Assembly: GCF_009650135.1 (NCBI RefSeq)
Contig: NZ_CP045871.1
Span: forward strand, 124,001-188,000
Direction: 5' to 3'
Source: Litorivicinus lipolyticus
Lineage (GTDB): Bacteria; Pseudomonadota; Gammaproteobacteria; Pseudomonadales; Litorivicinaceae
Length of the DNA stretch: 64,000 bases
The translations under genes and the position numbers were made by a program. The notes beneath the pieces were generated by a model that saw only the letters and a list, made by a program, of their open reading frames with translations, was not told where the DNA came from and made no database searches. This document shows positions 1 to 9,930 of this stretch, piece after piece (position 1 is the stretch's first letter; each line of letters opens with the position of its first letter).

Positions 1-27
1 TGCAGTAAGGCCAACAACCATTTCCAT
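1..27 (-). CDS. atpE: ATP synthase F0 subunit c, first nine codons only
   Basis: Only the start of the gene is inside the window. The minus strand reads ATG then codons for MEMVVGLTA, which matches the N terminus I know from Pseudomonas AtpE (METVVGLTA). A GGAG ribosome site lies just upstream, near position 37. It follows atpB by about 50 bp, the standard atpI-atpB-atpE order. The c subunit forms the proton-driven rotor ring of F0. The rest of the gene lies beyond position 1. Confidence 0.85.
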
Positions 28-77
28 TTGTTTTCTCCAGTTTTTAACGATTTAAAAAATTAAGGGTTACTTCTTTC

Positions 78-932
<855 letters not shown>

Positions 933-1310
933 CTAAAATCTCCGAGTAGGTAATCTGGTTTTTAAGCGAGTCGCAGTCACACCACAGGCGACCATCATGA
1001 CCAGCATCCCCGCGAACAAGGCCCCTGGCTTTAACGACTCACTCGTTAAAAATATTGCGACTAACAAGGTCGCCATCAGCACAAGCTTCAATGCTTCGCC
1101 TAAATAAAACGAACGCACAATGTTGCGAGCATTGCCCGCGCCGCCGTGGCGAAAAGCCAATCCAGCGAACACCGCGTTCGGTATTAGCACTGCAATACCG
1201 CCCTCAACCATGGATATCCCGTGGGAGCCACTCAATAGGGCTGCGACCAGGGCGCTCAGCAGGGTCAGTAACACGCTAGGCCAAGCGGTGATGGTAATGA
1301 TCGCGGACAC
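933..1310 (-). CDS. atpI: ATP synthase assembly/accessory protein I
   Basis: Small hydrophobic protein (125 aa, four predicted membrane helices) at the head of the atp operon. AtpI homologues help c-ring assembly and may aid Mg2+ supply; they are not strictly required. The start is GTG at 1308-1310 behind a GGGGAAGG ribosome site. The family is poorly conserved in sequence, so the call rests on hydrophobicity, length and position before atpB. The stop TAG touches the atpB start codon. Confidence 0.88.
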   Translation of the reverse strand: MSAIITITAWPSVLLTLLSALVAALLSGSHGISMVEGGIAVLIPNAVFAGLAFRHGGAGNARNIVRSFYLGEALKLVLMATLLVAIFLTSESLKPGALFAGMLVMMVACGVTATRLKTRLPTRRF

Positions 1311-1340
1311 ACCTTCCCCAAGCGGTTTTAAGCGCGAAAA

Positions 1341-1369
1341 AGTATAAGGACAGTGGATTTAACTATCAA
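1341..1369 (-). promoter_or_regulatory. Probable sigma-70 promoter of the atp operon
   Basis: On the minus strand, TTGATA (1364-1369) and TATACT (1341-1346) are separated by exactly 17 bp. Transcription would begin about 1334 and read into atpI, whose start is 24 bp further on. This is the only well-formed promoter I see between parB and atpI, which suggests the ATP synthase operon is transcribed separately from parAB. It was read by eye and not scored against a matrix. Confidence 0.6.
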
Positions 1370-1394
1370 TCAATTATAAGAACGACTTTGGTCT

Positions 1395-2258
1395 TTAGTT
1401 TTGGATACCGCTCTTCAGTCGTTCGACCAGCGCAGTTAAATCGCTCAAGTCTTTGTAATTTATTGTTATTTTACCATTGCCTTTGGTTGACTGCTGGATG
1501 CTAACTGGAGCACCGACCAGGTCAGCAAAACGCTGTTGCAGTGCGGTAACTTGCTCACTCGGTGCAGTTTTCGATGGTTTTGGGCGGTTTAGTCCCGCGA
1601 TTAAGCTCTCGGTTTGGCGAACGTTGAGGCCGGATGCAATAACCTTGGCGGCCAATGTGCGTTGTTGATCGGCCGGCGCCCCGAGCAAGGCGCGAGCGTG
1701 GCCCATGTCAATTTTTGCGTCGCCTAGCCATTCTTTAACTTGCGAGTCCAATTGATCCAGACGCATCAAGTTGGAGACGTGCGGACGTGATAATCCAACC
1801 AATTCAGCCAGCGCCTGCTGATCCAAACCAAAGGCCTGGCGCAACTTAACCAGTGCTTGACCTTGCTCCAATGGATTGAGGTCTTCGCGTTGCAAGTTTT
1901 CAACCAATGCCAAGGTCGCCGCAACCCGGTCGTCAACGGCTTGGATCAGCACAGGCACTTGTTTTAGACCGGCGATTTGGGCCGCGCGCCAACGACGTTC
2001 GCCCGCAATCAATTCAAAGCGATGATTAACACGGCGCACAACCAGCGGCTGCATTACGCCATAGGTGGTCAGGCTGTGGGCCAATTCGTTCAACGCATCT
2101 TGTTGAAATACGATGCGTGGCTGCCAAGGTGAACGATCTATCTCGTGGACACCGACCAAGATCAGGCCGTCACTGGGTTGGCTCAGCGAGACTTCAGCTG
2201 ATTTGCCCAGGGTGTCGAGCAAAATGTTCCGGCCCAACGCACCTTTACGATTTTTCAT
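1395..2258 (-). CDS. parB: Chromosome partitioning protein ParB
   Basis: CTP-dependent DNA clamp that loads at parS sites near the origin and spreads, giving the chromosome a segregation handle. It is 287 aa, usual for the family. The CTP-binding motif GERRWRAA is at residues 86-93, ENLQREDLNP at about 120-129, and a helix-turn-helix (LVGLSRPHVSNL) at about 153-164. Its ATG overlaps the parA stop by 4 bp (ATGA). Three parS sites that it should bind lie 11.5-15.5 kb away in this window. Confidence 0.97.
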   Translation of the reverse strand: MKNRKGALGRNILLDTLGKSAEVSLSQPSDGLILVGVHEIDRSPWQPRIVFQQDALNELAHSLTTYGVMQPLVVRRVNHRFELIAGERRWRAAQIAGLKQVPVLIQAVDDRVAATLALVENLQREDLNPLEQGQALVKLRQAFGLDQQALAELVGLSRPHVSNLMRLDQLDSQVKEWLGDAKIDMGHARALLGAPADQQRTLAAKVIASGLNVRQTESLIAGLNRPKPSKTAPSEQVTALQQRFADLVGAPVSIQQSTKGNGKITINYKDLSDLTALVERLKSGIQN

Positions 2259-3016
2259 ACCGCTACCTTACGAAAATATTCCCCAGCCAAAGCCAAGTAG
2301 GAAATCGCACCACGGCTTTTGCGGTCGTACTGAATCGCCGGCAATCCATGACTGGGGGCTTCGGCTAAACGCACATTGCGTGGGATCACTGTGGTGAACA
2401 TTTTTTTGTCAAAGTAAGTTCGTATTTGGCGGCTGACTTCGCTGGTCAACGACGAGCGTGGGTCGTACATCGTGCGCAAGACGCCGTCGATGGCCAAACT
2501 GGGGTTGAAGGTTTCGCGAACGTCATCAATGGTTTCTAGCAAATCCGCCAGACCTTCTAAAGCAAAAAATTCGCATTGGACCGGGATCACGACCCCGTGT
2601 GAGGCCACCAACGCATTGATCGTCATCATATTTAATGACGGCGGACAATCTATAACGATCATTTCGTAGGGGTGATCAACCAAGGCTTTTTTCAGCTGGT
2701 GTTGGCGATCCGGCTCGCTTAACAACTGGATTTCAGCCGCCGTTGTATCGCCATTCCCAGGTATCAATTCATACCCGCACGCGTCGGGTTTAAGCACGCA
2801 GCTGGCAAGCGGCACGTGATTGATGATCAGATCGTACAAACCGTACGCCACATCATTTTTTGAAATTCCCGAACCGGTGGTGGCATTGCCCTGGGGATCC
2901 AAGTCAATCAGCAAGGTGCGTCGACCGGTCGCGGCAAATGCCGACGCCATGTTGACCGCGGTGGTGGTCTTACCGACACCGCCTTTTTGATTCGTGACAG
3001 AGATAATCCGGGGCAC
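2255..3016 (-). CDS. parA: Chromosome partitioning ATPase ParA (Soj family)
   Basis: Walker-type ATPase that moves ParB-parS complexes on the nucleoid. It is 253 aa. The deviant Walker A motif KGGVGKTT is at residues 11-18, and the acidic Walker B context (VIDCPPS) at about residues 122-128. It is translationally coupled to parB and lies 8 bp downstream of rsmG, so the order mnmG-rsmG-parA-parB looks like one transcript. Confidence 0.97.
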   Translation of the reverse strand: MPRIISVTNQKGGVGKTTTAVNMASAFAATGRRTLLIDLDPQGNATTGSGISKNDVAYGLYDLIINHVPLASCVLKPDACGYELIPGNGDTTAAEIQLLSEPDRQHQLKKALVDHPYEMIVIDCPPSLNMMTINALVASHGVVIPVQCEFFALEGLADLLETIDDVRETFNPSLAIDGVLRTMYDPRSSLTSEVSRQIRTYFDKKMFTTVIPRNVRLAEAPSHGLPAIQYDRKSRGAISYLALAGEYFRKVAV

Positions 3017-3024
3017 TAGGGGTC

Positions 3025-3639
3025 CTAAAATTGCACTTCGATCAAATGACGTTGTGCCTCAACACCCGGCACATCCAATTCATGTGAGTCTACCTGAGCG
3101 TCAGGGAAGAGCGCACAGGTTTGTTCGATCTCGTCGTGTGGATATTGGCCCTTAAGCGCGAGCACTTTCGCCCCCGGCGCAAGTAAAGGCTGAACCCAGG
3201 TACACAGATCTTGGAGCGGCGCAAAGGCCCGCGCCGTCACTTGGCTGTAGAGGTGGTCGGCGTCGTAAGACTCGACACGCGCGGTCACCACTGACAAATT
3301 TGAAAGTTGCAATTCGCCTTTCATTTGAATCGCGAAACGTGTCCGTTTTTGAGCGGAATCGAGCACTGTGATGTCCTGAAACGGACGCGCTATCGCCAGT
3401 GGAATCCCGGGAAAACCGGCGCCCGAACCCACATCAAGCAATGGCTCGTCACTTAAGTAGTCGGCCAGGCTTAGTGAATCGAGTAGGTGGTGAGTCACCA
3501 TCTGCGAGCGGTTAGTGATGCGGGTCAAATTGTAAACTCGACTCCATTTTTCAACGCCGTTTAAAAACGCCTCCAACTGAGCCAATTGTTGGGGGTCCAG
3601 GGTTAATCCCAGTTGTAGGGTACCGTCGAGTAAGTTCAT
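3025..3639 (-). CDS. rsmG: 16S rRNA (guanine527-N7)-methyltransferase
   Basis: Methylates N7 of G527 in 16S rRNA using S-adenosylmethionine; loss gives low-level streptomycin resistance in other bacteria. It is 204 aa. The SAM-binding motif DVGSGAGFPG is at residues 69-78. The start ATG overlaps the mnmG stop by one base (TAATG), the classic gidA-gidB arrangement. Confidence 0.97.
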   Translation of the reverse strand: MNLLDGTLQLGLTLDPQQLAQLEAFLNGVEKWSRVYNLTRITNRSQMVTHHLLDSLSLADYLSDEPLLDVGSGAGFPGIPLAIARPFQDITVLDSAQKRTRFAIQMKGELQLSNLSVVTARVESYDADHLYSQVTARAFAPLQDLCTWVQPLLAPGAKVLALKGQYPHDEIEQTCALFPDAQVDSHELDVPGVEAQRHLIEVQF

Positions 3640-5525
3640 TAGCTGGCTTGATCCACCGCAACACCGGATTTTTTTAAACGAACCAGTAGCAAGCTGATCG
3701 CAGCCGGCGTAACGCCTGGGATTCGAGCTGCTTGAGCTAAGGTTTCGGGACGAGTGTCAGACAATTTTTGGCACACCTCGTTACTTAGCCCTTTTATCGC
3801 GCTGTAGTCCAGATCCAAAGGCAAGGCGACCGATTCATTGCGTTTGAGCTTGGCAATTTCAGCGGTTTGACGTTCGATATAGCCGGCGTACTTAATTTCA
3901 ATTTCCGCTTGTAACGCTATTTCCGGATCAATGGTGTCGGTGTCAGGTATGCCGGCCAACAGCGTACGGTCAACTTCGGGGCGCCGTAATAAATCAGCCA
4001 AGCTGGCTTCTCGTGTCATCGGTGTTTTCAATTGTGGGTTGAGCCACTGGGCTTGGACCGAATCAGCTTGAACCCAGGTTTGTTCCAAACGTCGCTTTTC
4101 GCCAGCCAAAGCATCCATTTTACAGTTGAACCGGGCCCAGCGCGCATCACCGACCAAGCCCAGCGCACGGGCTTGGCTGGTTAATCGCTGATCGGCGTTG
4201 TCTTCGCGCAGTAACAATCGGTGTTCGGCACGCGAGGTAAACATCCGATAGGGTTCGGCCGTACCCAGGGTCACCAAATCGTCAACTAAGACGCCGATAT
4301 AGGCTTGGTCGCGGCCAAGAACCCAGCCGTCCTTGCCCATGGCTTCAAGCGCGGCATTGGTGCCGGCCAATAATCCTTGGGCGGCGGCCTCTTCGTAGCC
4401 AGTGGTGCCGTTGATCTGACCGGCGCAATAGAGCCCGGCGACATGTTTGGAGCCCAAGCGGTGATTCAGATCACGCGGATCCAGGTAGTCATATTCGATC
4501 GCGTAACCCGGGCGCGTGATGTGCGCGTGTTCGAAGCCTGCGATCGAATGGATAAATTCCAATTGGGTGTCAAACGGCAGACTGGTCGATATGCCATTGG
4601 GGTATAGCTCGTGAGTCGTTAAGCCCTCGGGTTCGACGAATATTTGATGCGACTCTTTGTCGGCAAACCGCGTGACTTTGTCTTCGATCGATGGGCAATA
4701 ACGCGGTCCAACGCCATCGATAACGCCCGAGAACATGGGTGACCGGTCTAAGTTCGCTCGAATGATGTCGTGTGTTTTGGCATTGGTTTGGGTGATGTAA
4801 CAGGGCACCTGACGAGGATGATCGTCCCGGGATCCCATAAATGACATGACCGGGGTTGGGGTATCGCCGTGCTGTACGTCCATTTTCGAAAAGTCGACGC
4901 TGCGTGCATCAATGCGCGCTGGCGTGCCGGTTTTTAAACGACCCACTCGAAAGCCACGTTCGCGAATGGTATGAGCCAAACTGTTGGCGGGCATATCGCC
5001 GGCACGGCCGCCTTGCAAGTTGTTCAAACCGATGTGGATGACGCCCGCCAAAAACGTGCCGGTGGTCAGGACCACTGTTTTAGCGCGTAACGTTAAGCCC
5101 ATGGCCAAGCGAACACCGGTGACTCGGTCATTTTCAATAACTAATTCATCGACCGGTTGCTGAAACAATGTCAGGTTCGGTTGGTTTTCAAGCACGCTGC
5201 GAATAGCGGCTCGGTATAAAATGCGGTCAGCTTGGGCGCGAGTCGCTCGAACGGCTGGGCCTTTGCGTGAATTGAGTACCCGAAATTGGATTCCAGCCTG
5301 ATCAGCGGCTTTGGCCATGACGCCATCACAGGCATCGACTTCACGAACCAGGTGACTTTTGCCGATGCCGCCAATAGCGGGGTTACATGACATTTGACCT
5401 AAGGTTTCGATGCTGTGGGTGACCAGCAAGGTGTCAGCACCCATTCGGGCCGACGCCAATGCTGCATCCGTGCCGGCATGTCCGCCGCCGACGACGATGA
5501 CATCGTACAGATGGTTTGGGTTCAT
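3639..5525 (-). CDS. mnmG: tRNA uridine-5-carboxymethylaminomethyl synthesis enzyme MnmG (GidA)
   Basis: FAD-dependent partner of MnmE that installs the cmnm5 group on wobble U34 of tRNAs. It is 628 aa, full length. The FAD-binding GGGHAG is at residues 13-18. The family patch with CNPAIGG is at about residues 47-53 and [11 protein letters not shown] at about 155-165. It is the first gene left of the AT-rich DnaA-box region and heads the mnmG-rsmG-parA-parB group. Its partner mnmE lies on the other side of that region. Confidence 0.98.
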   Translation of the reverse strand: MNPNHLYDVIVVGGGHAGTDAALASARMGADTLLVTHSIETLGQMSCNPAIGGIGKSHLVREVDACDGVMAKAADQAGIQFRVLNSRKGPAVRATRAQADRILYRAAIRSVLENQPNLTLFQQPVDELVIENDRVTGVRLAMGLTLRAKTVVLTTGTFLAGVIHIGLNNLQGGRAGDMPANSLAHTIRERGFRVGRLKTGTPARIDARSVDFSKMDVQHGDTPTPVMSFMGSRDDHPRQVPCYITQTNAKTHDIIRANLDRSPMFSGVIDGVGPRYCPSIEDKVTRFADKESHQIFVEPEGLTTHELYPNGISTSLPFDTQLEFIHSIAGFEHAHITRPGYAIEYDYLDPRDLNHRLGSKHVAGLYCAGQINGTTGYEEAAAQGLLAGTNAALEAMGKDGWVLGRDQAYIGVLVDDLVTLGTAEPYRMFTSRAEHRLLLREDNADQRLTSQARALGLVGDARWARFNCKMDALAGEKRRLEQTWVQADSVQAQWLNPQLKTPMTREASLADLLRRPEVDRTLLAGIPDTDTIDPEIALQAEIEIKYAGYIERQTAEIAKLKRNESVALPLDLDYSAIKGLSNEVCQKLSDTRPETLAQAARIPGVTPAAISLLLVRLKKSGVAVDQAS

Positions 5526-5944
5526 TGGGTGGCCTCGTGGTAATGGGGTTGCCGGGCGAGTTTAGCTCAAATATGAAGCGCGCTCTCTAATGGTTAAAAA
5601 ATGATTTGGATATATATAAAGACATATTGTTATTACTACTAAGCGCGTATGCAAATGTGAATAATTCAAAATAGTCTATTAAAAACAATGTTTTGTGTCG
5701 TTTTTTAGACTGTATATCTGACCCTGTAAGTGGGCTTAAGGGCACTGAACAAGCGGTGGACGGTTGTGGACAACTCTACTCATGCTTTTGTCCACAGGGT
5801 TGTACGCGGGCCTATACCGGCTTGATACCGAGGTTTCTAAGCAGTGCCAAATCGGTGTGGATAAAAATGTGAGCAAAGTTTTATCGAAACCCTGCAAGGC
5901 CTGATTAGCTTGCTTTTCAGGCATGCGTGCCCATTGTGGATAAT
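5526..5944. other. AT-rich region with five DnaA boxes (origin-like cluster 1)
   Basis: This 419 bp gap holds no convincing gene. Five 9-mers match TTATNCACA or differ at one base: TGTGAATAA 5656-5664, TGTGGACAA 5765-5773, TTGTCCACA 5788-5796, TGTGGATAA 5856-5864 and TGTGGATAA 5935-5943. Four of the five point the same way. To their left, 5575-5715 is strongly AT-rich, as expected of an unwinding element. In enterobacteria oriC is next to mnmG (gidA), so this could be the origin or a relic of it. Gene direction (all minus from rpmH leftwards) favours the other cluster at 9931-10309. Confidence 0.6.
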
Positions 5945-6196
5945 ATGAAAGAGTACACAGAATCAGAGTTATCGCGGATTGTGGAGATGGCATGGGAAGA
6001 TCGCACCCCATTCGAGGCAATTGAGACCCTGTACGGGCTCAAAGAGACGGGTGTGCGGCGACTGATGCGACGTCATTTGAAAGCGAGTTCGTTTCGACTG
6101 TGGCGTGCGCGGGTCAGTGGACGGGTCACCAAACACGCTAAATTACGGCCGGCTGGCGTTAGCCGCGGCTACTGCCCGACCCAGTACAAACGCTGA
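5945..6196 (+). CDS. DUF2805 / TIGR03643 family small protein
   Basis: Unknown function. The 83 aa product has the family's conserved core: SELSRIVEMAWEDRTPFEAI near the N terminus, then a short helix-turn-helix-like part, SSFRLWRARVSGR and the ending CPTQYK. I chose ATG 5945 because it starts just before the conserved region; an in-frame GTG at 5927 would add six residues. Neither has a strong ribosome site. A DnaA box (5935-5943) sits in the translation start region. It is the only plus-strand gene between mnmG and rpmH and runs convergently into mnmE with one base between the stops. Confidence 0.85.
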   Translation: MKEYTESELSRIVEMAWEDRTPFEAIETLYGLKETGVRRLMRRHLKASSFRLWRARVSGRVTKHAKLRPAGVSRGYCPTQYKR

Positions 6197-6197
6197 G

Positions 6198-7523
6198 TTA
6201 TTTGCCAATACAAAACGAGGAGAAAATCTCGCCGAGTAGATCGTCAGCGGACATCTTGCCGGTGATCTCGCCTAAGCAGTCGTGGGCCCACTTTAGGTCT
6301 TCGGCGAGCAGTTCCCCCGCCATCGCACCGTCCAGTTGGGCACGACCCGCCTGGAGCGCTGTGGCGCACCGATCCAATGCATCGACGTGGCGGGCTCGGG
6401 CGAGGAAGCCCGATTCGTGTGGGGTGATGCCCGCGCGCTCTTTAATCGCGTCAATCAAACCGTCCAAACCGGCCCCAGTCGAAGCGCTGATAGATAACTC
6501 GTTGGCGCCGAGTTGAAGCGGCTCGGCAATCAGGTCGGATTTGTTCCAGACGATAAAGTCAGGTCGCACCTGATCGGGCAGCAGCGCAGTCAAATCGTCG
6601 TTAAGTTGGGCGCGACCGTCGCTGGCATCGGTTAAAAACAACACCAAGTCGGCGCGTTTTAATGCTGCCAGAGCGCGGCGCACGCCTTCGGCCTCGATCG
6701 GATCCAGCGTTTCGCGTAGGCCAGCGGTGTCGACGATCTCGGTCGGTAGCCCATCCAGGTTGATCTGTTCGGTCAGTACGTCGCGGGTGGTCCCGGCAAT
6801 CGGCGTGACGATGGCGCTGTCGCGACCGCTTAGGGCATTCAATAACGACGATTTTCCCGCGTTGGGCTTGCCGACCAAGACGATTTGAATGCCTTCGTTA
6901 AAGCGCTGACCGGCGCGGGCGTTGGCGCGTAGATCCGCCAGATCCCGATCAATATCGTCGAATAGGGCGGCGACTTTGCCGTCGGCCAAAAAATCAATTT
7001 CCTCTTCGGGGAAATCGATCGCCGCTTCAACGTAAATTCGAAGGTGGACAATGGCGTCGAATAACGCCTGTACGCGTTTTGAAAACTCGCCCTGCAGTGA
7101 GCGCATGGCGCGCTTGGCTGCTTCGGCGCTGGAGGCGGTGATCAAGTCGGCGACGGCTTCGGCCTGGGCCAGATCAAGCTTGTCGTTGAGGAAGGCTCGC
7201 TCGCTGAACTCGCCCGGCCGCGCCATACGCGCGCCCAGTGCTAAGAAGCGCTGCAAGACTTGATTGAGCACGACCGGACCGCCGTGGCCTTGGAATTCCA
7301 AGGTATCATCGCCGGTATAGCTGTTGGGGCCGGGGAAATAAATCAGCAAGCCTGAGTCAATGGTGTCGCCGTTATCGGCGTTCAGGGTCACGAGGGTGGC
7401 TTGGCGCGGTCGCAATGGCCAGTTAAGCGATTGGATAATGCTGCGGGCAGCGGGGCCCGCAACTTTGACTACACCCACCGCACCCAGACCGGGTGCAGTG
7501 GCAATGGCCGCAATGCTGTCCAT
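6198..7523 (-). CDS. mnmE: tRNA modification GTPase MnmE (TrmE)
   Basis: Potassium-activated GTPase that works with MnmG on U34 of tRNA. It is 441 aa (family about 450). The order is an N-terminal tetrahydrofolate-binding domain, a helical domain, and an inserted G domain with GKPNAGKSS at residues 218-226 and DTAGLRE further on. The C terminus FCIGK carries the conserved Cys. Its ATG overlaps the yidC stop by one base, so it is co-transcribed with yidC. Confidence 0.98.
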   Translation of the reverse strand: MDSIAAIATAPGLGAVGVVKVAGPAARSIIQSLNWPLRPRQATLVTLNADNGDTIDSGLLIYFPGPNSYTGDDTLEFQGHGGPVVLNQVLQRFLALGARMARPGEFSERAFLNDKLDLAQAEAVADLITASSAEAAKRAMRSLQGEFSKRVQALFDAIVHLRIYVEAAIDFPEEEIDFLADGKVAALFDDIDRDLADLRANARAGQRFNEGIQIVLVGKPNAGKSSLLNALSGRDSAIVTPIAGTTRDVLTEQINLDGLPTEIVDTAGLRETLDPIEAEGVRRALAALKRADLVLFLTDASDGRAQLNDDLTALLPDQVRPDFIVWNKSDLIAEPLQLGANELSISASTGAGLDGLIDAIKERAGITPHESGFLARARHVDALDRCATALQAGRAQLDGAMAGELLAEDLKWAHDCLGEITGKMSADDLLGEIFSSFCIGK

Positions 7524-9205
7524 TAGCTGGCTTTGTCGCCGGCCTCAATGCGCTTGGTGATCACGTACTGCTGGCTGATCGAGAGCACGTTGTTGGATAC
7601 CCAGTACAGAACCAGTCCGGCGGGGAACCACAGGAAGAAAAAGGTAAAGGCAATCGGCATGATGCGCATGATCTTGGCTTGCATCGGGTCCGGAGGTGTC
7701 GGGTTCAGCATTTGCTGAATGAACATACTGGCGCCCATCAGCAGCGGCAACACGAAGTAGGGGTCTTTGACCGACAGGTCAGTAATCCACAGAAAGAACG
7801 GCGCCTGACGCAGTTCGACCGATTCGAGCAGTACCCAGTACAGCGCCAAGAACACTGGCATTTGAACCAAAATTGGCAAGCAGCCGCCCAGCGGATTGAT
7901 CTTTTCTTTCTTGTATAGATCCATCATTTCTTTGGACAGGCGCGCTTTGTCGTCGGCATACAGTTCGCGCAGGCGGGTCATTTCCGGCGTGAATTTGCGC
8001 ATCCGCGCCATCGAGCCATAGGCGGCGGCGGACAGCTTAAAGAAGGCCAACTTGACCAGCAAGGTGACGCCAATGATCGACAGACCCCAGTTGTTCAAGA
8101 ACCCGTTCAAGAATTCCAACAACATAAAGATCGGCTGTGAAATGAACCACAACCAGCCGTAGTCGACGGTCAGGTGCAAGCCGTCGGACAGCTGTTCCAA
8201 GGTGTTTTGGTCTTTAGGTCCGGTGTACAGCTGGGCTGAAAATTCAGCAGTGGCACCGGGCGCAATGGCGGTTTTGTCGCCAACGATGCTGCCGACGCTT
8301 TGACCGTTAGCCAAGGCGCGCAGCTGGTAGTCCGCGCCCAAGTCCGATTGCGGAACCCAGGCCGAAACAAAGTAGTGTTGAACCAAGGCGAGGTAAGCAC
8401 CTGGGGTCTTGGTCGCAGCCAGTTCGCTGTTGATGGTGGCCAGATCGCCGCTGTCTTCAAGCTCGGACAGCTTAACTTTGTAGTAACGCTCTTCGGTGGT
8501 GCGCAGTGCAAAGCCCAAGAAGGCCTGGACACCCATAGAGGTCTGGGTACTCGGGTCACCTGATTTGTCGCGTTTAAGCTGGTGAAATGGCGACATCACC
8601 AAGGTGTCGCTGGTTTTGTTCGTGACCTGGTGGGTCACGCCGACGACGTGGGACCCGCGTTTCAGCGTCACCGTCTTGGTGACTTTGACTTGGTCGTTTT
8701 CAAACACCAGCGGCACAGTCAGTGTGTCGCCTGAACCCATTTCAGTGGCGCCTTGGACTTGGTACAGCGGCCGTCCGGATTGGTTGTCCAGTCCATTCGG
8801 GCCAACCAGCCCTGACATCGCGGTGTAGGTGCGGGCTTGGTCGTCGAGCAACACGAATGGAATGTCGGGGCGCTGCAGAATTTCGGGGTAGTTGAGCAGT
8901 TCAGAGCGAACGATATCGCCGCCTCGCAGATCCACCGTGATGCGCAGCGTGTCAGAGGCAATGACCGCACGCTCGCCACTATTTTCAGTGACCACAGCGG
9001 TGCCAGGTAACGCGGCTTGGGGATCGGCGGTGGCCGCACGGGTGGTGGCACTGGGCAGTGCGTCGGTGCTGACGTTCGCCGCTTGGGCTGAAACATTGGT
9101 GTCGGCGTTGACCGCGGGCTGACCGTAATCGTCGTTCCACTGCAAGATCAGCAGGTAACTGACGATGGCCAATGAGCCGCCTAACAAAATTCGTTGAATA
9201 TCCAT
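7523..9205 (-). CDS. yidC: Membrane protein insertase YidC
   Basis: Inserts and folds inner-membrane proteins alone or with SecYEG; the ATP synthase c subunit is a known client. It is 560 aa. An N-terminal signal-anchor (residues 5-22) is followed by a large periplasmic domain to about residue 340, as in Gram-negative YidC. The conserved insertase domain of five helices follows, with PLGGCLPILVQMPVFLALYW at about residues 440-459. It lies 3 bp after yidD in the rpmH-rnpA-yidD-yidC-mnmE order. Confidence 0.98.
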   Translation of the reverse strand: MDIQRILLGGSLAIVSYLLILQWNDDYGQPAVNADTNVSAQAANVSTDALPSATTRAATADPQAALPGTAVVTENSGERAVIASDTLRITVDLRGGDIVRSELLNYPEILQRPDIPFVLLDDQARTYTAMSGLVGPNGLDNQSGRPLYQVQGATEMGSGDTLTVPLVFENDQVKVTKTVTLKRGSHVVGVTHQVTNKTSDTLVMSPFHQLKRDKSGDPSTQTSMGVQAFLGFALRTTEERYYKVKLSELEDSGDLATINSELAATKTPGAYLALVQHYFVSAWVPQSDLGADYQLRALANGQSVGSIVGDKTAIAPGATAEFSAQLYTGPKDQNTLEQLSDGLHLTVDYGWLWFISQPIFMLLEFLNGFLNNWGLSIIGVTLLVKLAFFKLSAAAYGSMARMRKFTPEMTRLRELYADDKARLSKEMMDLYKKEKINPLGGCLPILVQMPVFLALYWVLLESVELRQAPFFLWITDLSVKDPYFVLPLLMGASMFIQQMLNPTPPDPMQAKIMRIMPIAFTFFFLWFPAGLVLYWVSNNVLSISQQYVITKRIEAGDKAS

Positions 9206-9208
9206 TTT

Positions 9209-9442
9209 CTACTCTTTTGGTGATGCGTCTTTGCTGGGAACGGGATCGTAGCCGCCCGGGCAACCGGGGTGGCATCGCAGTATGCGCCGCAGCGATAATC
9301 TAACGCCGTGCAGTATGCCGTGTATTTGAACGGCTTCAAGGGCGTATTGACTGCAGGTGGGCAGATAGCGGCAGCGAGGCCCAATCAGCGGCGAAATGAC
9401 GAGCTGATAGCCGCGAATCGCGCCCAGCACAACCCGTTTCAC
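9209..9442 (-). CDS. yidD: Membrane protein insertion efficiency factor YidD
   Basis: Small membrane-associated protein (77 aa) that assists YidC-dependent insertion. It shows the family signatures [27 protein letters not shown] and [12 protein letters not shown] with its conserved Cys residues. It overlaps rnpA by 4 bp and precedes yidC by 3 bp. Sequence and position agree, so the call is firm. Confidence 0.96.
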   Translation of the reverse strand: MKRVVLGAIRGYQLVISPLIGPRCRYLPTCSQYALEAVQIHGILHGVRLSLRRILRCHPGCPGGYDPVPSKDASPKE

Positions 9443-9795
9443 GACGCGGCGCGGTTGGCCTTGCGAACGAGGCGTTCGAGCAGCTGATTTAAGCGTTCGC
9501 TTAGATCGCTGCTGTGCAGGTCCGGCGGCATCCGCTTAACCAGGGCAACAACGTCGTAACAGGTATCCTGGGGCAGCTGTGCCACGCAGGCCCGTGCCAC
9601 GCGCCGAAAACGGTTGCGATCGACCGCCCGCTTGAGCTGGCGTTTAGGCGTAATTAGCCCAATGCGGTGCGAGCTTTCGCTGTTGCGCTTCAACAACAAA
9701 AACAGGTCACCCGAATGCTGTTTTGAGTCAGCAGACGAGAAGACCTGTTCGAATTGATTGTTGCCGCACAAAGGTGCGAGGCGGCGACGGCTCAA
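9439..9795 (-). CDS. rnpA: Ribonuclease P protein component
   Basis: Basic protein cofactor of RNase P, which trims the 5' leader of pre-tRNA. It is 118 aa with the RNR-type motif ([15 protein letters not shown]) at about residues 55-69. The only start that covers the conserved N terminus ([11 protein letters not shown]) is TTG at 9793-9795, the codon immediately after the rpmH stop. There is no spacer and no clear independent ribosome site, which suggests reinitiation after rpmH. Confidence 0.95.
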   Translation of the reverse strand: MSRRRLAPLCGNNQFEQVFSSADSKQHSGDLFLLLKRNSESSHRIGLITPKRQLKRAVDRNRFRRVARACVAQLPQDTCYDVVALVKRMPPDLHSSDLSERLNQLLERLVRKANRAAS

Positions 9796-9930
9796 TTAAG
9801 CGCTTAAAACCTTACGGCCTTTAGCGCGACGGCGCTTAAGTACCAGACGGCCATTCTTAGTCGCCATGCGAGCACGGAAGCCATGCGTGCGCTTGCGCTT
9901 GATAACGCTGGGTTGGAATGTACGTTTCAC
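9796..9930 (-). CDS. rpmH: 50S ribosomal protein L34
   Basis: Very short (44 aa), highly basic ribosomal protein. The minus strand from GTG 9930 reads MKRTFQPS, then [12 protein letters not shown], and ends in GRKVLSA and a TAA, a perfect family match. The start codon is GTG, preceded by a GAGGA ribosome site. The stop TAA is followed directly by the rnpA TTG start. It heads the leftward operon rpmH-rnpA-yidD-yidC-mnmE. Confidence 0.98.
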   Translation of the reverse strand: MKRTFQPSVIKRKRTHGFRARMATKNGRLVLKRRRAKGRKVLSA

